NCBI GenBank assembly: GCA_029938115.1
Contig: JAPYOP010000022.1
Span: 1 to 64,000, forward strand
Length of the DNA stretch: 64,000 bases
DNA from: Colwellia sp.
Lineage (GTDB): Bacteria > Pseudomonadota > Gammaproteobacteria > Enterobacterales > Alteromonadaceae
Direction of reading: 5' to 3'
The notes below the pieces were generated by a model, which was given only the letters and a program-made list of their open reading frames with translations, was not told the origin of the DNA and ran no database searches. A program made the position numbers and the translations under genes. Positions 58,372-64,000 of the stretch are shown one piece after another (within the stretch, counting starts at the first letter, position 1; each line of letters starts with the position of its first letter).

Positions 58372-59760
58372 ATGTCAAAAGCGTCAAAATTACAGTTTTT
58401 CTGCACAGATTGTGGAATTGATTACCCTCGTTGGCAAGGACAGTGTCGTTGTGGTGCTTGGAATACATTAACAGAGATGAAAGTATCTGCTAATAAAAAA
58501 CAAAGGTCAGCAACTAAAAACTCTTCTGTTGGTGGCTATGCTGGAGGCATAGGAGGAGGCTCTAAAAAAATCAATGAAATTGAATCTACAGAAGCCGAAA
58601 AACAACTAACAGGTATAGGTGAACTAGACCGTGTTTTGTGCGGGGGAGTTACCACAGGTTCGGTCAATATAATCTCTGGCGATCCTGGCGCTGGTAAAAC
58701 CACGCTACTTTCAGACTTAGTTGCCCGAATGTCGAAAATAACGGCATCACTTTATTGTACAGCTGAAGAGTCTCTTTCACAGTTCAAAAATAGAGTTAAA
58801 CGATTAAAGCTTGATTATAACGAAGATGAACTTTATCTGTTGTCAGAAACCAGTGTTGAAGCAATTATTGAAGAGTTAGAAACCCATAAAATAAAATTTG
58901 CAGTCATTGATTCAATACAAGCGGTTGTTACTGAAAATGCGAATGGCAGCCCAGGTTCACCTTCTCAAGTAAAAAGCGCAGCACAATCTTTAACGCAATA
59001 CTGTAAACAAAATGACGTTACTATGTTTATCATTGCCCATGTAAATAAAAACAATGAGATTGCCGGTCCACAAACATTAGTTCATATCGTTGATGCCCTT
59101 TTACATATTGATACTAACGATGGCCAGATTCGCACGCTAAGAGCCAATAAAAATCGCTTTGGTGATATTGATACCGTCGGCATTTTTAAAATGTGTGAAC
59201 GAGGCATGCTAAGTGTTGATAACCCTAGTGAGATATTTTTATCCGGTTCTACTACTGAGTCGCCTGGCTCTGCAATCACCTGTATTCGTAAAGGCAATAG
59301 AAACCTATTATTAGAAATACAATGCCTAACCACTGAAACAGAGGCTGAGTTCCCTCAAAGAGTGTGTGTTGGTTTGAACATGAACCGAATTAAAATGTTA
59401 ACCGGTATTTTACGAAAGCATACTAAAACAAAAATATTTCATGATACTTTCTTTAATATCGTTGGCGGTTTAAAAATTGACGAATCAGAAACCTGTATTG
59501 ATCTTGCGCTAGTTACAGCCCTGTTAAGTAGCTTGAACGATTTTGTGATCCCGAGAACGACCTGCATTATGGGAGAGTTAAGTTTGAATGGTGATGTTCG
59601 CCCAATAGACAGTGGCGTACCTAGAGTTAAAGAGGCGGCTCAACATGGCTTTACTGAAATTTTTATTCCTTTTCGAAATTATCATAAATCGATGGAAGGC
59701 CTAGGAGCTAAAATTACCCCAGTTAAAACTATCCATGAATTGCTCAAGTGCATTAATTGA
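58372..59760 (+). CDS. radA: DNA repair protein RadA
   Basis: Zn finger FFCTDCGIDYPRWQGQCRCGAWNT, Walker A SGDPGAGKTTLL, KNRFG, C-terminal Lon-like domain. Confidence 0.97.
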   Translation: MSKASKLQFFCTDCGIDYPRWQGQCRCGAWNTLTEMKVSANKKQRSATKNSSVGGYAGGIGGGSKKINEIESTEAEKQLTGIGELDRVLCGGVTTGSVNIISGDPGAGKTTLLSDLVARMSKITASLYCTAEESLSQFKNRVKRLKLDYNEDELYLLSETSVEAIIEELETHKIKFAVIDSIQAVVTENANGSPGSPSQVKSAAQSLTQYCKQNDVTMFIIAHVNKNNEIAGPQTLVHIVDALLHIDTNDGQIRTLRANKNRFGDIDTVGIFKMCERGMLSVDNPSEIFLSGSTTESPGSAITCIRKGNRNLLLEIQCLTTETEAEFPQRVCVGLNMNRIKMLTGILRKHTKTKIFHDTFFNIVGGLKIDESETCIDLALVTALLSSLNDFVIPRTTCIMGELSLNGDVRPIDSGVPRVKEAAQHGFTEIFIPFRNYHKSMEGLGAKITPVKTIHELLKCIN

Positions 59761-59948
59761 TACAATTTAAATTAACTTGATTTGGCTTTGTTCCTTGCAT
59801 TGGATTATAGCTTTAAAGATAATGTTCGTCATTGCCTATTAATGGTGTGAATAAATATTATTTTGACACCCCTTTATGCCTTTAGTAAAAGGCCAAAAAG
59901 ACTTCACACCTTATATTTGAATACTATAAAGAGAATTATCAATTTCCC

Positions 59949-62213
59949 ATGAAAAATATTTTTAAAAAGATACTGCTGCCTCTGAGCTGCTCAATACTCT
60001 TACTAAGTAATGCCAGTGCAGAACAGCTTTCAATAGAACGCATTTACAGCTCTCCTTCTTTAAATGGACAAACGCCCAAGTCATTAAAATTTTCACCTGA
60101 TGGCTCTCGAGTGACCTATCTACAAGGAAAAAGTGACAATTTAAATAGTTACGACTTATGGGAATACAATCTTAAAAGTAAAAAAAACAAACTGCTAGTT
60201 GACTCGCAAGATCTGTTTAGTGGCACTGAAATACTGTCTAATGAAGAAAAAGCACGTCGCGAACGTCAGCGCATATATGGCTTTGGCATCATGGAATATA
60301 AATTCTCTAGTGATGGCAGTGCTTTGTTATTCCCTCTTAACGGCGATATTTATTATTATCACCTAGCAAATAAAACAGCCAAGCGCCTAACTGAAACTAG
60401 CGATTTTGAAACAGATATAAAGTTTTCTCCTAAAGGAAATTACGTGTCATTCATTCGTGAACAAAATGTTTTTGTACTTAATATTGAAAGTGGTCAAGAA
60501 AAACAACTGACCAAAGATGGCGGCAGCCATAACATTAAAAATGGCATGAGTGAGTTTGTAGCTCAAGAAGAAATGGGCAGAATGACTGGCTATTGGTGGT
60601 CACCAGATGAAAAACATATCGCTTTTTTAAGAGTCGATGACACACCTGTAAAAACCGTTATTCGCAATGAAATATATGCTGAAAAAATTGAACTAATAGA
60701 GCAACGTTATCCTGCAACAGGTACAAATAACGTTATTGTTCAATTAGCAGTGATGGATATAAAAGGCAAAAAAACTCGTTTTATTGAACTTGATGATGCT
60801 CAAGGCACCTTGTCAAAAGGCAACAAACATGACTTTTATCTACCGCGCGTAAAATGGCTACCTGATAGTAAAAACTTATCATATCAATGGCAAAGCCGTG
60901 ATCAAAAAACCTTAAGACTAAAGAGTTATAACTTAAAAAAACGAAAGCAGAAAACACTCCTAACAGAAAATTCGACTCATTGGATAAACCTACATAAAGA
61001 CTTGTACTTTTTAAAAGACAATAAATCGTTTATTTGGGCTTCAGAGCGCGATGGTTTCAAACATTTGTATCACTTTACTAATAAGGGTAAGTTAATTAAT
61101 CAATTAACAAAAGGTGAGTGGGTAGTTGATAGCATTAAGCATATTGATGAAGATAAAGGACTTATCTATTTTACCGGTCGCGCTGATACACCACTTGAAC
61201 GCCATTTATACCGTGTGCCACTAAGTGGAAAATCACCAGAGCATGTAGCTCGTTTAAGTAAACGTAATGGTTTTCATACTATAAATTTTAGTGAAGACAG
61301 CAAAAGCTATATAGATAACTTTTCCAATATTAATACCCCGAAACAAGTGAGTTTACATAACGCTGATGGCGAACAAATCACTTGGTTAGCTGAAAATAAA
61401 ATTAACAATGAACATCCCATTACCCCTTATTATGATGACTTAATTCAGCCTAAATTTGGCTCACTAACCTCAGACGATGACAAAACAACACTTTATTATA
61501 AGCTCTACAAACCTAAAGATATGGTGCCAGGCAAAAAGTACCCGGTAATTGTAAACGTATATGGTGGACCACATGCCCAACGCGTTAGAAATATCTGGCA
61601 AGGTGCTGACTTTACACAATATATGTTGCAACAAGGATATATAGTATTTCAACTAGATAATCGAGGCTCAAATTACCGTGGTACCGAATTTGAGTTTCCT
61701 ATTTATGAGCAGTTAGGCAAAGTTGAAGTAGCGGATCAAATATCAGGAGTGAAATACCTTCATTCGTTACCCTTTGTTGATAGAGAACGTATCGGCATTT
61801 ATGGTCATTCATACGGTGGATATATGGCATTAATGACCATGTTTAACGCGGGAGAATACTTTAAAGCTGGCGTAAGTGGCGCACCAGTAACTGACTGGTT
61901 ATTGTATGACACCCATTACACCGAGCGCTATTTAAACCATCCTAAAGCTAACGCTGATGGTTATGAGCAATCAAGCGTATTCCCTCATATTTCAGGCTTG
62001 AATGGTCCATTAATGATTTATCATGGTATGGCTGATGACAATGTACTTTTCACTAATACCACTAAGTTAATCAAAGCGCTGCAAGATGAAAACAAGCAAT
62101 TTGAATTAATGACTTATCCCGGTAGTAAGCACAGTATGCGCGGTAAACAAGTCAAAGTGCATTTGAATAGTACTATCATGAGTTTCTTTGATAGGCACTT
62201 TAAAGGAGAGTAA
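59949..62213 (+). CDS. S9 family peptidase (dipeptidyl peptidase IV-like), secreted
   Basis: Signal peptide; DPPIV N-terminal propeller (SEFVAQEEMGRMTGYWWSPDEKHIAFLRVDDTPV), GHSYGGYMALMTMF, MADDNVLFTNT, PGSKHSM. Confidence 0.95.
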   Translation: MKNIFKKILLPLSCSILLLSNASAEQLSIERIYSSPSLNGQTPKSLKFSPDGSRVTYLQGKSDNLNSYDLWEYNLKSKKNKLLVDSQDLFSGTEILSNEEKARRERQRIYGFGIMEYKFSSDGSALLFPLNGDIYYYHLANKTAKRLTETSDFETDIKFSPKGNYVSFIREQNVFVLNIESGQEKQLTKDGGSHNIKNGMSEFVAQEEMGRMTGYWWSPDEKHIAFLRVDDTPVKTVIRNEIYAEKIELIEQRYPATGTNNVIVQLAVMDIKGKKTRFIELDDAQGTLSKGNKHDFYLPRVKWLPDSKNLSYQWQSRDQKTLRLKSYNLKKRKQKTLLTENSTHWINLHKDLYFLKDNKSFIWASERDGFKHLYHFTNKGKLINQLTKGEWVVDSIKHIDEDKGLIYFTGRADTPLERHLYRVPLSGKSPEHVARLSKRNGFHTINFSEDSKSYIDNFSNINTPKQVSLHNADGEQITWLAENKINNEHPITPYYDDLIQPKFGSLTSDDDKTTLYYKLYKPKDMVPGKKYPVIVNVYGGPHAQRVRNIWQGADFTQYMLQQGYIVFQLDNRGSNYRGTEFEFPIYEQLGKVEVADQISGVKYLHSLPFVDRERIGIYGHSYGGYMALMTMFNAGEYFKAGVSGAPVTDWLLYDTHYTERYLNHPKANADGYEQSSVFPHISGLNGPLMIYHGMADDNVLFTNTTKLIKALQDENKQFELMTYPGSKHSMRGKQVKVHLNSTIMSFFDRHFKGE

Positions 62214-62216
62214 AAA

Positions 62217-62371
62217 GGTTACAGGTTGCGAGTAAAGAAGCACCCGAGCTAGAAAAGTAGCGAGTTGCGAAAATACCAAGCACTTTGATGTTTGTTTTTC
62301 GTAACTCGATACTAGAAACTTAACGTCTAGTCATTTGTCTTCGAAACTCGTGACTGCTCACTCAAAACTTA
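62217..62371. repeat. Long copy of the GTTGCGAA/TTCGTAACTCG intergenic repeat family
   Basis: CGAGTTGCGAAAA (62261-62273) and TTTTCGTAACTCG (62296-62308) form 13-bp arms with one G.T; further copies of the words in flanks. Confidence 0.65.
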
Positions 62372-62375
62372 ACTT

Positions 62376-64000
62376 TTATTCTGGTTCATAATCTAAGTTA
62401 GCTGACAACCAACGTTCAGCTTGCTCAATAGTCATGCCTTTTCGAGCGGCATAATCTAGCACCTGATCTTTAGCCAGTTTTGCAACAGCAAAGTATTTAG
62501 AGTCAGGGTGAGCAAAGTACCAACCGCTAACTGCAGCTCCAGGCCACATGGCATAACTTGAGGTCAAATCCATACCAATATTTTCATCTACGTTAAGTAA
62601 TTCCCACAACAAGCCTTTTTCAGTGTGTTCAGGACAAGCAGGATAACCTGGCGCCGGACGTATACCTTGGTAACTTTCTCGAATTAGCGCATCATTATCT
62701 AAACTTTCATCTGCAGCATAGCCCCAATATTCTTTGCGTACTTTCTCATGCAAATATTCCGCGCTAGCTTCTGCCAATCTATCCGCCACCGCTTTTAATA
62801 AAATGCTATTATAGGCATCGTGGTCAGCATCATAAACTTTCACCAACTCATCGACACCAAAACCTGATGAGACTGCAAATGCGCCCATGTAATCTTCAAT
62901 ACCTGAGTTTTTATCGGCAACATAATCTGATAAACACCGATTAAACTGCCCTGCTGGTTTTTTACTTTGTTGACGCAATTGATGTAACTTAATTAAAGTA
63001 TCCTTGCGCGTTTCATCACTATAAACAATTAAGTCATCAACATCGCTATTCGCAGGGAATAAGCCAAATACAGCCTTTGCTGTGATCTTCTTATTATTGA
63101 TAACATCATCTAACATGGCGTTAGCATCATTAAAAAGATTAGTTGCTTCTGTGCCAATCACTTCATGTTTTAAGATTAGTGGATATTTACCTGATAACTG
63201 CCAAGTCATGAAAAATGGCGTCCAATCAATATATTTCCGTACTTCATTTAGATCTAATTCATCAAGTACTGTAACACCTAATTTATTCGGCTTTTTCGGG
63301 GTGTAATCATCAAAGTTTATCGGTGTTGCGTTAGTACGAGCTGCTTCAAGGCTAATTAAACTTGAACGTGGACCCTTTTTATAATGACGAACTCGAACAC
63401 GTTCATATTCTTCTCTAGTAGCAGCAAAAAACTTAGCTTTATGCTCACTTGATAGTAAATTACTAACCACAGACACTGCCCGTGAAGCATTAGATACATA
63501 GACCACAGGATGATCATATTGCGGTTCAATTTTAACTGCCGTATGAGCTTTCGATGTAGTTGCGCCGCCAATTAGCAGTGGCAGTTCAAAACCTTGACGT
63601 TTCATTTCTTTACCAACATGCACCATTTCATCAAGTGATGGTGTGATAAGGCCTGAAAGCCCAATAATATCGACTTTTTTCTCTTTCGCTACCCGTAAAA
63701 TATCTTCACAAGAAACCATCACGCCTAGGTCAATAATTTCATAGTTGTTACATTGCAAGACTACGCCAACAATGTTTTTACCAATATCGTGCACATCACC
63801 TTTTACGGTCGCTAGTAATACTTTACCGTTAGTGCTGGCTTCAAGTTTTTCATCTTCAATATACGGATTTAAATGCGCTACCGCTTGTTTCATTACCCGC
63901 GCTGATTTTACGACTTGCGGTAAAAACATTTCACCGGCGCCAAATAAGTCACCTACTGTATTCATACCGTCCATTAACGGCCCTTCAATGACATCTAGCG
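62376..64000 (-). CDS. metH: Methionine synthase, cobalamin-dependent (C-terminal part; continues beyond the window)
   Basis: B12-binding [31 protein letters not shown], activation domain ([44 protein letters not shown]); frame open to the window edge. Confidence 0.97.
   Translation of the reverse strand, partial: LDVIEGPLMDGMNTVGDLFGAGEMFLPQVVKSARVMKQAVAHLNPYIEDEKLEASTNGKVLLATVKGDVHDIGKNIVGVVLQCNNYEIIDLGVMVSCEDILRVAKEKKVDIIGLSGLITPSLDEMVHVGKEMKRQGFELPLLIGGATTSKAHTAVKIEPQYDHPVVYVSNASRAVSVVSNLLSSEHKAKFFAATREEYERVRVRHYKKGPRSSLISLEAARTNATPINFDDYTPKKPNKLGVTVLDELDLNEVRKYIDWTPFFMTWQLSGKYPLILKHEVIGTEATNLFNDANAMLDDVINNKKITAKAVFGLFPANSDVDDLIVYSDETRKDTLIKLHQLRQQSKKPAGQFNRCLSDYVADKNSGIEDYMGAFAVSSGFGVDELVKVYDADHDAYNSILLKAVADRLAEASAEYLHEKVRKEYWGYAADESLDNDALIRESYQGIRPAPGYPACPEHTEKGLLWELLNVDENIGMDLTSSYAMWPGAAVSGWYFAHPDSKYFAVAKLAKDQVLDYAARKGMTIEQAERWLSANLDYEPE

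Noticed and set aside
1-64000. CRISPR array, prophage, transposase, integron, toxin-antitoxin or restriction system
   Set aside because: No regularly spaced repeats with unique spacers and no matching protein families in the ORF track; all tandem repeats found are contiguous or coding.

Overview
The window is about 64 kb of AT-rich gammaproteobacterial chromosome. Gene order and protein character suggest an Alteromonadales genome, probably Colwellia-like; this is inference only. Most of it is conserved housekeeping DNA: metK-rsmE-gshB-yqgE-ruvX, lysA, pit/DUF47, pilU-pilT, yggS-proC-yggT-DUF4426-rdgB-hemW-tadA, mltF, purL, tatD, ytjB/serB, radA and a truncated metH at the right edge. The accessory stretch at about 8.6-31 kb holds a TonB-receptor remnant, a putative persulfide-sensing module (rhodanese, DUF2892, ArsR) next to an RND pump, a soluble CZB-type chemoreceptor, a two-component-propeller protein with a degenerate GGDEF domain, three secreted S8 subtilases and an ECF sigma operon with a (PIA)n-containing exported coiled-coil protein. 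The most unusual signal is the C-terminal tail of one subtilase: five 11-aa repeats with invariant DLFIWKN, in which the Leu is encoded by five different codons. Other signals are GTAG-type REP palindromes, a second intergenic repeat family with a 7-bp VNTR, a 46-bp loopless palindrome, a C11 tract inside yqgE, a 15-bp minisatellite at the 5' end of tadA, a candidate MetJ operator, a candidate Pho box upstream of the DUF47/pit pair, and a 42-aa Arg-rich ORF missing from the ORF track. No CRISPR array, rRNA, tRNA, prophage or transposase was seen. All calls were made by reading the sequence; no searches were run.
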